Shown here: one piece after another, positions 1 through 9,259 of the stretch
How positions within the stretch are numbered: position 1 is the first letter of the stretch
Layout of the letters: the number at the start of each line of letters is the position of its first letter
Assembly: GCA_024398135.1 (NCBI GenBank)
Contig: CP073750.1
Location: forward strand, 682,001 to 746,000
Length of the DNA: 64,000 nt
Direction: 5' to 3'
From: a bacterium SCSIO 12643
Lineage (GTDB): Bacteria > Bacteroidota > Bacteroidia > Flavobacteriales_G > Salibacteraceae
Notes under the pieces: generated by a model
Database searches by the model: none
What the model was told of the DNA's origin: nothing
Seen by the model: the letters and a program-made list of their open reading frames with translations, nothing else
Program-made: the position numbers and the translations under genes

Positions 1-250
1 TCATTGGAATTCGAATAGACTGCCCTATTCGAATTCCAAACTCTTCTATATCTTGATTCGCACTTTTGATATCTTCCACCGAAACAGAATATTTCTTTGA
101 AATTGCGTAAAGTGTCTCTCCTTTCTTCACCACATGAATTATATATTCTAATCCATCTGTTTTAATTGTAGCAGGTTCTTGTGCCGAGATCTCCATAAAA
201 GGATTTAAACACAATAACAAACACACGCTTATCGAAATAATATTCTTCAT
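1..250 (-). CDS. LysM-domain secreted protein, N-terminal part (cut by window start)
   Basis: Direct translation of the minus strand from an ATG at 248-250 gives an uninterrupted frame to base 1. It begins MKNIISISVCLLLCLNPFM, a signal peptide, followed by a LysM peptidoglycan-binding module with the features YIIHVVKKGETLYAISKKYS and a closing GQSIRIP. The remainder of the protein lies outside the window. It starts 30 bases downstream of the guaA stop on the same strand. In many Bacteroidota a LysM protein with a periplasmic-binding-protein-like second half follows guaA; that this is the same protein is inference. It probably acts in the periplasm on or near peptidoglycan. The domain call is firm; the full product is unknown. 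Confidence 0.8.
   Translation of the reverse strand, partial: MKNIISISVCLLLCLNPFMEISAQEPATIKTDGLEYIIHVVKKGETLYAISKKYSVSVEDIKSANQDIEEFGIRIGQSIRIPM
4..39. repeat. Perfect 15-bp inverted repeat with 6-nt loop inside LysM gene
   Basis: Bases 4-18 (TTGGAATTCGAATAG) are exactly reverse-complemented at 25-39, with a six-base loop. Each arm contains the self-complementary core ATTCGAAT. It lies within coding sequence, encoding the GIRIGQSIRIP end of the LysM module, so part of the symmetry comes from two IRI codon sets. No T-run follows, so it is not an ordinary terminator. Confidence 0.75.
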
Positions 251-280
251 TCTCAATATCAAAATTAACTATCTATGATC

Positions 281-1813
281 CTACTCCCATTCAATAGTAG
301 CTGGTGGCTTTGAACTGATATCATATACCACTCTATTAACCCCCTGAACTTTATTGATAATGTCGTTAGACACTTTTGCCAAAAACTCGTAAGGCAAATG
401 TACCCAATCTGCCGTCATTCCATCCGTAGACTCTACAGCTCTCAAAGCCACAGCATTCTCGTAGGTTCTTTCATCTCCCATAACCCCTACAGATTTCACC
501 GGTAATAAAATAGCTCCAGCCTGCCACACCTTATCATACAACCCATTAGATTTCAATCCATTGATAAATATTGCATCGACTTCTTGCAACAAGCGTACCT
601 TTTCTGCTGTAATATCCCCTAAAATACGAATTGCTAAACCTGGTCCTGGAAAAGGATGACGTCCTAACAATTCATCTGATAAGCCCATCGCTCGACCTAC
701 ACGTCTTACCTCATCCTTAAACAGACTCCTTAACGGTTCCACAATTTTCAATTTCATAAAGTCCGGCAAACCACCTACATTATGATGCGATTTAATAGTT
801 GCTGATGGACCGCCATTTACAGAAACAGACTCAATCACATCCGGATAAATGGTTCCTTGAGCAAGCCAAACAACATCCTCGATTAAATGCGCCTCTTCAT
901 CGAAAACTTCAATAAACGCGTTTCCAATCGCTTTTCTTTTCTTTTCAGGCTCTTCCAGGTTAGCTAATGCATCATAAAACTTGTTACTGGCATCTACCCC
1001 TTTCACATTTAACCCTAGACCTTGATATTGCTCTAATACACTTTTAAACTCATCCTTTCTAAGTAAACCGTTATTTACGAAAATGCAATATAGATTCTGT
1101 CCAATCGCTTTGTGTAACAACATAGCAGCCACAGAAGAATCTACACCACCGGAAAGACCTAACACCACTTTATCATTTCCAAGTTTTTCTTTTAACTCAG
1201 CAACCGTGCTATCCACAAAAGAATCGGGAGTCCAATCTTGAGAACATCCACAAACATCAACCAGGAAGTTTTTCAAAAGAATGGAACCTTCAGTTGAATG
1301 ATATACTTCAGGATGAAATTGAATTCCAAAAATATTCACGCCATCAAATTGGTAACCCGCAACTTTGACATCCTCAGTACTACAAATCACTGTAGCTCCA
1401 TTTGGTGGAACATTAATGGTATCACCATGCGACATCCACACTTGAGAATTATGAGAAATCCCTTTCATCAAAACATTCTCGCTATCCACAAATGATAAAT
1501 TCGCACGGCCATATTCTCTGGTTTTAGATGGATAAACATCTCCGCCATGTGTTTGCGCTAAAAATTGTGCCCCATAACACACACCTAAAAGTGGCAAATT
1601 TTCAGGAATCTTATCTAATTCTGGAACCGGATGGTCAGCATCCCTAACGGAGGAAGGACTACCTGAAAGAATTACACCTTTTGTATCAGCATCTAATTCA
1701 GGAATTTTGTTGAATGGATGTATCTCGCAGTAGATATTCTGCTCTCTAACACGTCTTGCAATTAACTGAGTATATTGCGAACCGAAGTCTAAAATGATGA
1801 TTTTTTCTTGCAT
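281..1813 (-). CDS. guaA: GMP synthase (glutamine-hydrolysing)
   Basis: Converts XMP to GMP using glutamine and ATP, the last step of guanine nucleotide synthesis in the cytoplasm. Numbering from the ATG at 1813 gives 510 residues, normal for the family. The N-terminal class I glutamine amidotransferase domain carries the Cys79 nucleophile in GVCYGAQ and His167/Glu169 in FHPE. The ATP-pyrophosphatase domain has the PP-loop SGGVDSS at 221-227, and the C-terminal dimerisation domain ends [10 protein letters not shown] longer frame begins at a TTG at 1817-1819, but that TTG is part of a TACATTTG promoter element, so ATG 1813 is chosen. The LysM gene follows in the same direction after 30 bases. 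Confidence 0.97.
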   Translation of the reverse strand: MQEKIIILDFGSQYTQLIARRVREQNIYCEIHPFNKIPELDADTKGVILSGSPSSVRDADHPVPELDKIPENLPLLGVCYGAQFLAQTHGGDVYPSKTREYGRANLSFVDSENVLMKGISHNSQVWMSHGDTINVPPNGATVICSTEDVKVAGYQFDGVNIFGIQFHPEVYHSTEGSILLKNFLVDVCGCSQDWTPDSFVDSTVAELKEKLGNDKVVLGLSGGVDSSVAAMLLHKAIGQNLYCIFVNNGLLRKDEFKSVLEQYQGLGLNVKGVDASNKFYDALANLEEPEKKRKAIGNAFIEVFDEEAHLIEDVVWLAQGTIYPDVIESVSVNGGPSATIKSHHNVGGLPDFMKLKIVEPLRSLFKDEVRRVGRAMGLSDELLGRHPFPGPGLAIRILGDITAEKVRLLQEVDAIFINGLKSNGLYDKVWQAGAILLPVKSVGVMGDERTYENAVALRAVESTDGMTADWVHLPYEFLAKVSNDIINKVQGVNRVVYDISSKPPATIEWE

Positions 1814-1816
1814 GCG

Positions 1817-1824
1817 CAAATGTA
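1817..1824 (-). promoter_or_regulatory. Putative guaA -7 element (TACATTTG)
   Basis: The minus strand reads TACATTTG, an exact match to the Bacteroidota -7 consensus TAnnTTTG. It ends only three bases before the guaA ATG, so the predicted transcript would have almost no leader. No clear TTG box is seen at the usual 19-base spacing. Confidence 0.5.
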
Positions 1825-1908
1825 AAATTCTCGTAGAAATCTACTTATACTCTTAGTTATCTTTAATTACATTATTTATATATATTTCCATTTTAGGCAT
1901 ATAAATGT

Positions 1909-1916
1909 TACATTTG
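1909..1916 (+). promoter_or_regulatory. Putative -7 element for the T9SS lamin-tail gene
   Basis: TACATTTG matches the Bacteroidota TAnnTTTG consensus, 33 bases upstream of the ATG at 1950. The region upstream is very AT-rich and no good -33 TTG is at the standard spacing. It is divergent from the guaA promoter. Confidence 0.5.
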
Positions 1917-1949
1917 CAGGTAATTAATTTCTGAACAAAACAAACTACT

Positions 1950-4076
1950 ATGATCAAAACACTTACAAAAAAAGCCGCACTAGTACTATTATTATTTATT
2001 CCGTTGGCTCAGATGGCTCAAACGGTTGTCATTTCGGAAGTTGGTTTTAGATCATCGGCTTCTAGTGATGATTATGTTGAATTATATAATACTACTGGAT
2101 CAGCGATTAATCTTAACAACTATACATTAGTTCCTTCTGTAGGATCTACTGTTACAATAACCGGTACAATTCCTGCGAATGGATTTTTCATTATCGCTAA
2201 AAATACAGCTCAAGCAAGTTTTGAATCTTCATGGGGCGTTACGCTTGGTGCTTCTGTAGGTTATTACAATTCTGGAAATGTTTTATCGACCACAAGTGGA
2301 GTTACCTTTACTTTAAACGATGCTTCAGCAACTGCCTTAGATAATACTACCGGCTATGGAATCACACCCGGAACTAGATTATACCAATGTCCTGTAGGTT
2401 CTTTTTTAGGGAATAATCAATCAAATACCAGTATTTCTGATTGCAATCCTGGAAGTGTTGAATCTTTGAGTGTAGATGATCTTACTCACTGGACTGTGAG
2501 TATCTATAATAATACATGGGATGTTCCAAGAATTAACCACGTAACTCCAACCGAAAACCTAATCATTAAAAATGAGGCATGGACTCCTGCTCCAAGTGAT
2601 TTGGTTAACGATGTTTATATCAGCAATTCATCTTATATAAATATTACTACTAGTGCCGTGACCGTTGGTGGTAATTTATATATCAATGATAATGGCAGTG
2701 TTCGTATCACAAGTACGGGTAGTTTATCTGTTACGGGTACTGTTTATCATACTATGACTGGGGAAAATACAAATAATAAATACAATGTTTGGTCTACACC
2801 ATTTAGTTCTACGACAGATATTTTAGGAACATTTACAGGTGTCAACCCTTGTGATGTCTACACATTTCAGGCAACAACGCAAGAGTGGAAAAGTGACTAT
2901 AGTGTACCTTTTAGTACAACATGTAATGGTAATTCTGTTACATTTCAGAGTGCTAATGTAATCTCGTCTCCTGAGGGAACTCCAGATGGAAATATGGATG
3001 TTGGTAGAGGTTATTTTATTCCTGGAGATGCTAGTAATACGACTAGAACTTTATCTGGATCTAGTTTAAACAATGGAAACATCAATGTTTCTGTTTATGG
3101 TTCTAGTGTTTCCGTTGCAGGAGGAAATGACTGGAATATTGTTGGGAATCCTTATCCAGGTGGTTTATGGATTAATCAATTTCTGCAAAATGCAAATAAT
3201 GCTAGTTTAATCAATGCTGTTTACATCTATAATGGTAATAGTGGCGCTTATGAGACATATAATCCAACTTCAGGATTTGTTATTTCAGCTTGTCAAGGAT
3301 TTTTTATTAATGCAGTCTCTACCACAGATGGTTTATTAGGATCTTTGAATTTCACCAATAGTATGAGATCTAGATACTCTACTACTTTTAGAAATAGTAA
3401 TCAAACTATCTATATTTCTATGACAGCACCTCAATTTTCTGACAATATTCAAATTGTCCTAGATCCAAATAGTTCGGATGGATTGGATCCAGTTCATGAT
3501 GCGTTTAAATTACCTAATCCAAACAACTTTAATTTAGCGACTTATATTGATACTGAGTTATTTGTTTTTAATGGTATTAAACCAATTGAGGAAAATCAAA
3601 CAAAAACTGTAAGAGTCTATGTTCAGACTCCAGATGCAGGAAACTATGAAATCAATATTGATTCGTTAAACATGATTGGGGCTAATATTGATGTGGTATT
3701 AGAGGATAAGGTTAATGGAAGTTTTACAAATTTGAAAAATTCAAATTACGCCTTTTCAACTGCTCAATCCGAAACATTCGACAATCGCTTTTTCTTGCAT
3801 TTAACAAACAACGTAACTTCAGTTAGTGAGTTAACAAATGAGCTAAATGTTTCCATCTATACTACAGATGGTTTTGTCAATGTAAATGCGTTAGGCAAAA
3901 CGAATATTGATAAAGTTGAAATCTATGATGTTTTAGGTAAAATTACTTACCTATCAAACAAATCAAATAATTCTCACATTATCAATGTTGAGGAATACCA
4001 ATCAGGGGTTTATTTTGTAAAAGCTTATGGAGAGAATGGTAAGCTATCTACTAAAAGAATCTACATTAGTAACTAA
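1950..4076 (+). CDS. Secreted lamin-tail-domain protein with T9SS type A sorting domain
   Basis: A 708-residue exported protein. Residues 1-23 form a signal peptide ending AQMAQ. Residues about 24-130 match a lamin-tail (LTD) beta-sandwich: VVISEVGFRSS, DYVELYNTTG, INLNNYTL and GFFIIAK are typical. The middle is a Thr/Ser/Asn-rich beta region with no recognised catalytic motif. The last 80 or so residues are a T9SS type A sorting domain, with VEIYDVLGK, YQSGVYFVKAY and terminal STKRIYISN, which directs outer-membrane translocation and anchoring. It is a single-gene unit with its own promoter element and a terminator directly downstream. A role in adhesion or surface structure is plausible, but no function is proven by the sequence. 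Confidence 0.88.
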   Translation: MIKTLTKKAALVLLLFIPLAQMAQTVVISEVGFRSSASSDDYVELYNTTGSAINLNNYTLVPSVGSTVTITGTIPANGFFIIAKNTAQASFESSWGVTLGASVGYYNSGNVLSTTSGVTFTLNDASATALDNTTGYGITPGTRLYQCPVGSFLGNNQSNTSISDCNPGSVESLSVDDLTHWTVSIYNNTWDVPRINHVTPTENLIIKNEAWTPAPSDLVNDVYISNSSYINITTSAVTVGGNLYINDNGSVRITSTGSLSVTGTVYHTMTGENTNNKYNVWSTPFSSTTDILGTFTGVNPCDVYTFQATTQEWKSDYSVPFSTTCNGNSVTFQSANVISSPEGTPDGNMDVGRGYFIPGDASNTTRTLSGSSLNNGNINVSVYGSSVSVAGGNDWNIVGNPYPGGLWINQFLQNANNASLINAVYIYNGNSGAYETYNPTSGFVISACQGFFINAVSTTDGLLGSLNFTNSMRSRYSTTFRNSNQTIYISMTAPQFSDNIQIVLDPNSSDGLDPVHDAFKLPNPNNFNLATYIDTELFVFNGIKPIEENQTKTVRVYVQTPDAGNYEINIDSLNMIGANIDVVLEDKVNGSFTNLKNSNYAFSTAQSETFDNRFFLHLTNNVTSVSELTNELNVSIYTTDGFVNVNALGKTNIDKVEIYDVLGKITYLSNKSNNSHIINVEEYQSGVYFVKAYGENGKLSTKRIYISN

Positions 4077-4096
4077 TGTTATCCAGAAAATAAAAC

Positions 4097-4128
4097 AAAA
4101 AAAGAGCCGCTAATGCGGCTCTTTTTTT
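4097..4128. terminator. Bidirectional rho-independent terminator
   Basis: The stem AAAGAGCCGC/GCGGCTCTTT (4101-4110 with 4115-4124) has a TAAT loop, is GC-rich at the apex side and is flanked by A-runs on the left and T-runs on the right. It can therefore end transcription of the T9SS gene (+) and of bshC (-), which converge on it. Confidence 0.88.
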
Positions 4129-4152
4129 GTTTTATTAATTCGAATAATTACG

Positions 4153-5742
4153 TCATATATGTATTAATGATATAGTTCTATCGAAACTATCTGATTGTTG
4201 ATAGAGCATATCAATAAAACCCGTTCCATATTTTCTTAGCATATCAACCACATTTACTCTTCTTTCCTGAAAAACATTCCCTGGGAAAACTTCTTCTCGA
4301 ATAGTATCTACTAAATTTACTTTATCTACATGCTGTTTTTTCACAGATCTATAAATGCTCTTTTCAAGTTTTGAGAGTTCATTAAAGATTTTCTTTTGTC
4401 TGGCATTTACCGAATGTTCAATATTTTTATCAACACCTCTAACTTTAGATATCAGCAGCTCTGTTTCCTTTTTAAGTTCTTTTTTATATTGTACAAAATC
4501 TTCCCCTAATGGGATGTCATCCGCTAATATCAATTTAAGTAGTTCCTCTTTCTTTAAAAACAAACTCTCCCACGGTATATTATACTTTCCGATCTTCTTT
4601 AATACGCTAGAACTTAAAATTGCATAAGAACTTCTAATCTGTAATAATGGATAAGATACATTGTAATGATTAAAAAGAGATCTTAACTCTAACCAATACG
4701 CTAATTCTGCTCCTCCACCAATATACATTATATTAGGCAAAACAATCTCCTGATAAAGAGGTCTCAAAATTACATTGGGACTAAACCTCTCCGGATACTT
4801 TTTTAGCAAAGTCAATATCTCCTCTTGTGTAAAAATGATGTCTGTATTAACTACTTCAAATCCCGATTCAGTTTTTACAATTCGTTCACGCAAATTTTCC
4901 GTAGCATAAAATAAATTAAGTTCTCTAGGATTAACCTGGGCTTTAAACTCTTTAGAAAATGATTCGATTGATTCTGAAACCAGCTTATAAGAATTAGTCT
5001 CTAATAATTCTTTTTCAACTATTCCAGCGAATCGCTTTTTCAAATTAGGACTATTACCATCAACTATAATTAAGCCATAGTCCTGAAATAAAGAATTCAC
5101 CAAACATCGTGTCGCTTCTGCAAGATTCTTTTTTCCTAAATACGCAGCCTTAAGACTATTTAATATCTCTTCATCAAACAACGAATCATCCAAGAGCTTT
5201 TTTAGCTGATCAAAAACGTTTTCAATCTTGTCCAATTTGAAATCACCAACCATTCCAAATTGGTTAGTATTCCATTGCACCTTTTCTCCAGATATATATG
5301 TATGATTGATTTCCTCAAAATCATGATCCTCTGTTGCCATCCAATACACTGGAACAAATGAGTAATCTGGATACATTTGATTCAAATCATCTGCAGTTTT
5401 TATCGCAGAAATAATTTTATATATAAAATACAATGGCCCAGAAAAAAGGTTGAGCTGGTGTCCGGTAACTACCGTATAACAATTTTCCTCTTTAAGATAC
5501 TGAATATTCTTCGCAATTCTTTTTCCCAATTTGATTCCCGAATATTGACTTTCTAACTCTCTAACAAGCTCTAACCTATCACATGAGAGCATTTTTTTTC
5601 GCTGTCTGATTATTTCCGGAACACTTTCAGGTGTTGAGGGTAAATTATATAGATGTCGAACCGAATGGTCATCATTTAGATAAGCTCTGGTAATTTTAGA
5701 CAACATTTTTGCCTGGTCATACGATATTGAAACCTTTGTCAT
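4153..5742 (-). CDS. bshC: Bacillithiol synthase, cysteine-adding enzyme BshC
   Basis: Catalyses addition of cysteine to glucosaminyl-malate, the last step of bacillithiol synthesis in the cytoplasm. The 529-residue length fits the family. Recognition rests on TGHQLNLFSGPLYFIYK (93 onward), PVYWMATEDHDFEEI (131-145) and a long C-terminal coiled-coil region, as in known BshC structures. The ATG at 5742 has a TAnnTTTG element 22 bases upstream. bshA and bshB are not in the window. Bacillithiol is the low-molecular-weight thiol of many Flavobacteriia, consistent with the assignment of the organism. Confidence 0.94.
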   Translation of the reverse strand: MTKVSISYDQAKMLSKITRAYLNDDHSVRHLYNLPSTPESVPEIIRQRKKMLSCDRLELVRELESQYSGIKLGKRIAKNIQYLKEENCYTVVTGHQLNLFSGPLYFIYKIISAIKTADDLNQMYPDYSFVPVYWMATEDHDFEEINHTYISGEKVQWNTNQFGMVGDFKLDKIENVFDQLKKLLDDSLFDEEILNSLKAAYLGKKNLAEATRCLVNSLFQDYGLIIVDGNSPNLKKRFAGIVEKELLETNSYKLVSESIESFSKEFKAQVNPRELNLFYATENLRERIVKTESGFEVVNTDIIFTQEEILTLLKKYPERFSPNVILRPLYQEIVLPNIMYIGGGAELAYWLELRSLFNHYNVSYPLLQIRSSYAILSSSVLKKIGKYNIPWESLFLKKEELLKLILADDIPLGEDFVQYKKELKKETELLISKVRGVDKNIEHSVNARQKKIFNELSKLEKSIYRSVKKQHVDKVNLVDTIREEVFPGNVFQERRVNVVDMLRKYGTGFIDMLYQQSDSFDRTISLIHI

Positions 5743-5764
5743 ATATGTTTTTGATCTTCGTAAT

Positions 5765-5772
5765 CAAAAATA
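5765..5772 (-). promoter_or_regulatory. Putative bshC -7 element (TATTTTTG)
   Basis: The minus-strand TATTTTTG fits TAnnTTTG and sits 22 bases before the bshC ATG. No convincing -33 TTG at the standard distance was found. Confidence 0.4.
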
Positions 5773-5819
5773 ATCATTCGATAGATTGAAGTTGGATATT
5801 TTAGCCAGTTAACAAATCT

Positions 5820-6635
5820 TTATCCAATACTATTACAAACAATAAATGGTGGGTTTAATAACTCTGACTTATTATATCTTAATTCTTCCTTTGTAGTATA
5901 GTCCAAAACATAAAATCCTGCTGCCCTACAAATTGCATCACCAGCAGCAGTATCCCACTCCATTGTGGGGCTAAAACGTGGATACACATTTGCTTTTCCC
6001 TCCGCTATCATACAAAACTTTAAAGAACTACCTTTTGAGATCAATCCTACATTATTATGTTGCTTTTCCGCATCGGTAACATAATCAAGAATTCTATCGC
6101 TCATGTGTGATCTACTACTTACAATTACGTATTCATCACGAGAAGTCATTATAGGAAGTTTTACTATATCAACCCGGTCAACCTCATTAAGATTATTGGG
6201 GCAATTCTCAATTTTAAACGCACCATGAGATTTACTTCCAAAATACAAGGTTCGGCTCATAGGTACATAAATTATGCCCTCCACTGGAATATTATCTTCT
6301 ATTAAAGCAATATTAACCGTAAACTCTCCATTCCGATTAATAAACTCTTTAGTACCATCCAAAGGATCTATTAACCAATAAGTTTTCCACTTCTTTCTTT
6401 CTTCAAATGAAACAGAGCGCCCCTCTTCACTTAAAATCGGAAGTTTAAATTGTGCATTTAGACACTTTTCTAAAATATTGTGAGATTCTTGATCGGCTAT
6501 CGTTAAAGGACTATTATCTGACTTTAGTTCTGGTTCAAAATCATTTTTTTGATAAATCTCAAGGATTGCCTTTCCCGCATTTATTGCAGCCTGTAATACA
6601 GCTACTTTTTCAAAATAATCATTAACCCTACTCAA
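5820..6635 (-). CDS. cysQ: 3'(2'),5'-bisphosphate nucleotidase CysQ
   Basis: Hydrolyses 3'-phosphoadenosine 5'-phosphate to AMP, clearing a by-product of sulfate assimilation. It is a 271-residue member of the Mg-dependent inositol-monophosphatase superfamily. Metal-binding motifs are LSEEG (68-72), DPLDGTKEF (90-98) and EWDTAAGDAI near 226-235. The start is a TTG: there is a stop three codons upstream in frame, and the next internal Met is far into the domain. It lies 31 bases downstream of rimO and probably forms the end of the ftsY-rimO-cysQ transcript. Another inositol-phosphatase-family substrate cannot be excluded from sequence alone. Confidence 0.9.
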   Translation of the reverse strand: MSRVNDYFEKVAVLQAAINAGKAILEIYQKNDFEPELKSDNSPLTIADQESHNILEKCLNAQFKLPILSEEGRSVSFEERKKWKTYWLIDPLDGTKEFINRNGEFTVNIALIEDNIPVEGIIYVPMSRTLYFGSKSHGAFKIENCPNNLNEVDRVDIVKLPIMTSRDEYVIVSSRSHMSDRILDYVTDAEKQHNNVGLISKGSSLKFCMIAEGKANVYPRFSPTMEWDTAAGDAICRAAGFYVLDYTTKEELRYNKSELLNPPFIVCNSIG

Positions 6636-6666
6636 AATAAATCATTTACGAGCCTCAAGATAATCT

Positions 6667-7983
6667 TTATCTTGCTACAACACCAAACAAATCATAAGGT
6701 TCGGCATCTGTAATCTGTACATCTGCAAAATCACCGATCGATAGATAGTGTTCGTCATCCATGGTCACCCATACCTCATTATCCACTTCAGGCGAATCAT
6801 ATTCAGTTCTTCCAACGTAAAATCCAGATTCAATTCTATCTATAAGTACTCGAAGTGTATGTCCAATTTTGGATTTATTTTTTTCATGTGAAATCCCACT
6901 CTGTAACTCCATAATTTTGTCTACACGCTCTTTCTTCACCTCATCCGGGACATCATCCTCTAAATTAAATGCAGAAGTATTTTCCTCATGTGAATACGCA
7001 AATATCCCAAGTCTATCAAACTTCGTTTCCGCTACCCAGTCATACATTTCCTGAAAATCTTCTTCTGTTTCTCCAGGGTACCCTGCAATCAATGTTGTTC
7101 TCAAACCAATATTTGGAATACGCTCTCTTATCTCTTCAACTAAAGAAATCGTTTTTTCTTTAGTGATCATTCTTCGCATACTCTTTAACATTCTATTGCT
7201 AATATGCTGAAGAGGCATGTCTAAATAGTTACAAATGTTTGATTTTTCTTGCATCACATCCAAAACATCTTTTGGAAATGCTGACGGATATGCATAATGT
7301 AGTCTGATCCATTCAATGCCCTCTACTTCACTAAGCTCACGCAATAAATCAGCTAATTGTCTCTTCCCATTTAAATCAATTCCATAATAAGTAAGATCTT
7401 GTGCTATCAACAATAACTCTTTAGTTCCGTTTGCTGCCAACCGCCTCGCTTGTTTTTTTAATTCTGCTATTGGAGTAGATACATTCATTCCCCTCATAAT
7501 TGGAATCGCACAAAAAGAACATGTACGATCACAACCCTCAGAAATTTTGAAATATGCGTAATGTGTAGGGGTAGTTAATAACCGTTCACCAACCAATTCT
7601 TTTTTATAATCAGCCTTTAGCGTTTTTAATAATCTTGGTAGTTCCTTGGTACCAAACCAGGAATCAACTTCCGGGATTTCCCCTTTTAAATCATCTGCAT
7701 ATCTTTCAGATAAACAGCCCATGACAATGACTTTCTCAACATCACCATTCTTTTTAGCGTCTACCCAATCTAAAATCGTATCAATGGACTCCTGCTTGGC
7801 ATCACCTATGAAACCACATGTATTTATAACAACAGTATCCGCACCATAAGAATCTTCTTCGTGCCCCACACTGACATTTGAAGCTTTTAATTGCCCCATT
7901 AAAACCTCAGAGTCAAAGATATTTTTCGAACATCCTAGAGTGACAACGTTCACGGATGACGTACGCTTTTTACCTGTCTTCAT
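6667..7983 (-). CDS. rimO: Ribosomal protein S12 methylthiotransferase RimO
   Basis: A radical-SAM enzyme that adds a methylthio group to a conserved aspartate of ribosomal protein S12. The N-terminal MTTase domain has three cluster-binding cysteines, at 18 (LGCSKN), 56 (INTCGF) and 90 (MGCLSERY). The radical-SAM motif CDRTCSFC places Cys151, Cys155 and Cys158. A C-terminal TRAM domain follows and ends with EPYDLFGVV, typical of RimO rather than MiaB. Length is 438 residues, as expected. It begins 9 bases after the ftsY stop, so co-transcription is likely. Confidence 0.95.
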   Translation of the reverse strand: MKTGKKRTSSVNVVTLGCSKNIFDSEVLMGQLKASNVSVGHEEDSYGADTVVINTCGFIGDAKQESIDTILDWVDAKKNGDVEKVIVMGCLSERYADDLKGEIPEVDSWFGTKELPRLLKTLKADYKKELVGERLLTTPTHYAYFKISEGCDRTCSFCAIPIMRGMNVSTPIAELKKQARRLAANGTKELLLIAQDLTYYGIDLNGKRQLADLLRELSEVEGIEWIRLHYAYPSAFPKDVLDVMQEKSNICNYLDMPLQHISNRMLKSMRRMITKEKTISLVEEIRERIPNIGLRTTLIAGYPGETEEDFQEMYDWVAETKFDRLGIFAYSHEENTSAFNLEDDVPDEVKKERVDKIMELQSGISHEKNKSKIGHTLRVLIDRIESGFYVGRTEYDSPEVDNEVWVTMDDEHYLSIGDFADVQITDAEPYDLFGVVAR

Positions 7984-7992
7984 GAATTATTG

Positions 7993-8952
7993 TTATTTCT
8001 TTCCTCCAAATAATGAATCAACAAATTCAAGCTTATTAAAAACTTGTAAATCATCAATACCTTCTCCTACTCCTATATATTTCACCGGAATTTGAAACTG
8101 ATCTGAAACCCCAATAACGACTCCGCCTTTAGCCGTACCATCTAATTTTGTTACAGCTAATGAAGTCACTTCGGTTGCTTTTGTAAAGGCTTTAGCCTGT
8201 TCAAAAGCATTCTGACCAGTAGAGCCATCAATAACGAGCATGACATCATGTGGAGCATCAGCATGAACCTTTTTCATCACGTTTTTGATCTTTGACAGCT
8301 CATTCATCAGGTTAATTTTATTATGTAATCTACCAGCAGTATCTATAATGACAACATCAACATCATTCGCAACCGCTGAGGATATGGTATCATATGCCAC
8401 TGATGCAGGATCTGCCCCCATTCCTTGAGATACAACTGGAATATCAGTACGTTCTCCCCAAATTTTGATTTGATCTACTGCAGCAGCTCTAAAAGTATCG
8501 GCAGCTCCAAGCATCACCTTTAATCCTTTACTTTTGAATTGATTGGCCAACTTACCAATCGTAGTTGTTTTTCCAACTCCATTTACACCTACCACCATGA
8601 TCACGTAAGGACCTTCTACATTTGGAATTTCAAAATCATCTACTCCCTTAGAACCATTCTCTTCTAAAAGTTCAGCAATTTCCTCACGTAAAATTCTATT
8701 TAATTCTGAAGTTCCTACATATTTATCTTTTGCTACTCTTTCCTCAATTCTCTCAATCACCTTAAGAGTTGTTTCTACCCCCACATCTGAAGTTACCAAT
8801 ACCTCTTCCAAATCATCCAGCACTTCATCATCCACAGTATCTTTTCCCGCAACGGCTCTAGATATTTTAGATAAAAAACCCTCCTTGGTTTTTTCCAACC
8901 CTTTATCGAGTTTTTCCTTCTTTTCTTTAGAAAATATATTCAACCAACCCAT
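7993..8952 (-). CDS. ftsY: Signal recognition particle receptor FtsY
   Basis: An SRP-family GTPase that receives SRP-ribosome complexes at the inner membrane. This 319-residue form has the short charged N-terminus usual in Bacteroidota, an N domain, then the G domain: GVNGVGKTTT (122-131), DTFRAAA, DTAGRLHNK and TKLDGTAKGG, ending with the GEGIDDLQVF signature. It is the first gene of the ftsY-rimO-cysQ unit and has a TACATTTG element 43 bases upstream. It is separated from the ribosomal operon by a terminator. Confidence 0.96.
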   Translation of the reverse strand: MGWLNIFSKEKKEKLDKGLEKTKEGFLSKISRAVAGKDTVDDEVLDDLEEVLVTSDVGVETTLKVIERIEERVAKDKYVGTSELNRILREEIAELLEENGSKGVDDFEIPNVEGPYVIMVVGVNGVGKTTTIGKLANQFKSKGLKVMLGAADTFRAAAVDQIKIWGERTDIPVVSQGMGADPASVAYDTISSAVANDVDVVIIDTAGRLHNKINLMNELSKIKNVMKKVHADAPHDVMLVIDGSTGQNAFEQAKAFTKATEVTSLAVTKLDGTAKGGVVIGVSDQFQIPVKYIGVGEGIDDLQVFNKLEFVDSLFGGKK

Positions 8953-8995
8953 ATCAATATTATTTATTCCTACTTAATTCCCCCATTTAGCGACA

Positions 8996-9003
8996 CAAAT
9001 GTA
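8996..9003 (-). promoter_or_regulatory. Putative ftsY -7 element (TACATTTG)
   Basis: An exact TAnnTTTG match on the minus strand, between the ribosomal-operon terminator and the ftsY ATG. A TTTG occurs further upstream at 9032-9035, but at 28 bases it is too far to count as a standard -33 box. Confidence 0.5.
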
Positions 9004-9030
9004 CATTGAAATCTATCTGAATTTAATAAT

Positions 9031-9071
9031 TCAAAAAAAAAGCTTCTTTAGAAGAATCCAAAGAAGCTTTT
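9031..9071 (-). terminator. Terminator of rpmB-rpmG-DUF4295 operon
   Basis: The 12-bp arms 9038-9049 and 9060-9071 (AAAAGCTTCTTT and its complement) flank a ten-base loop. On the minus strand the stem is followed by a run of T (complement of 9033-9040). It lies 20 bases past the DUF4295 stop. Confidence 0.85.
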
Positions 9072-9090
9072 CTGTAATTAATTTTCTTAA

Positions 9091-9243
9091 TTATTTTGAG
9101 ATGAACTCATTTACTTTGTCAGTTGGCACAAGTTTTTCTTCAAACATATATGCCCCAGTTTTTGGTGATCTAACTGTCTTAATAACTTTAGTAATGCTCT
9201 TTGCACCACCTTTACCTAACGTTGCTACTGTTTTCTTAGCCAT
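9091..9243 (-). CDS. DUF4295 family small protein
   Basis: A 50-residue basic protein found by translating the minus strand from the ATG at 9241-9243. It begins MAKKTVATLGKGGAKSITKV and ends TDKVNEFISK. The sequence and position directly after rpmG match the DUF4295 family, a Bacteroidota-restricted small protein conserved next to rpmB-rpmG. The composition (Lys-rich) and locus suggest a ribosome-associated role, but that is inference. It starts 16 bases after rpmG and is followed by the operon terminator. Confidence 0.92.
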   Translation of the reverse strand: MAKKTVATLGKGGAKSITKVIKTVRSPKTGAYMFEEKLVPTDKVNEFISK

Positions 9244-9259
9244 TTCTTATAATTTAGGT

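Noticed and set aside
1298-1495. Plus-strand frame inside guaA
   Set aside because: A shadow of a well-conserved gene; no start signal or recognisable product. The same holds for the other short antisense frames in rimO, rmlB, wzc, asnB and carB.
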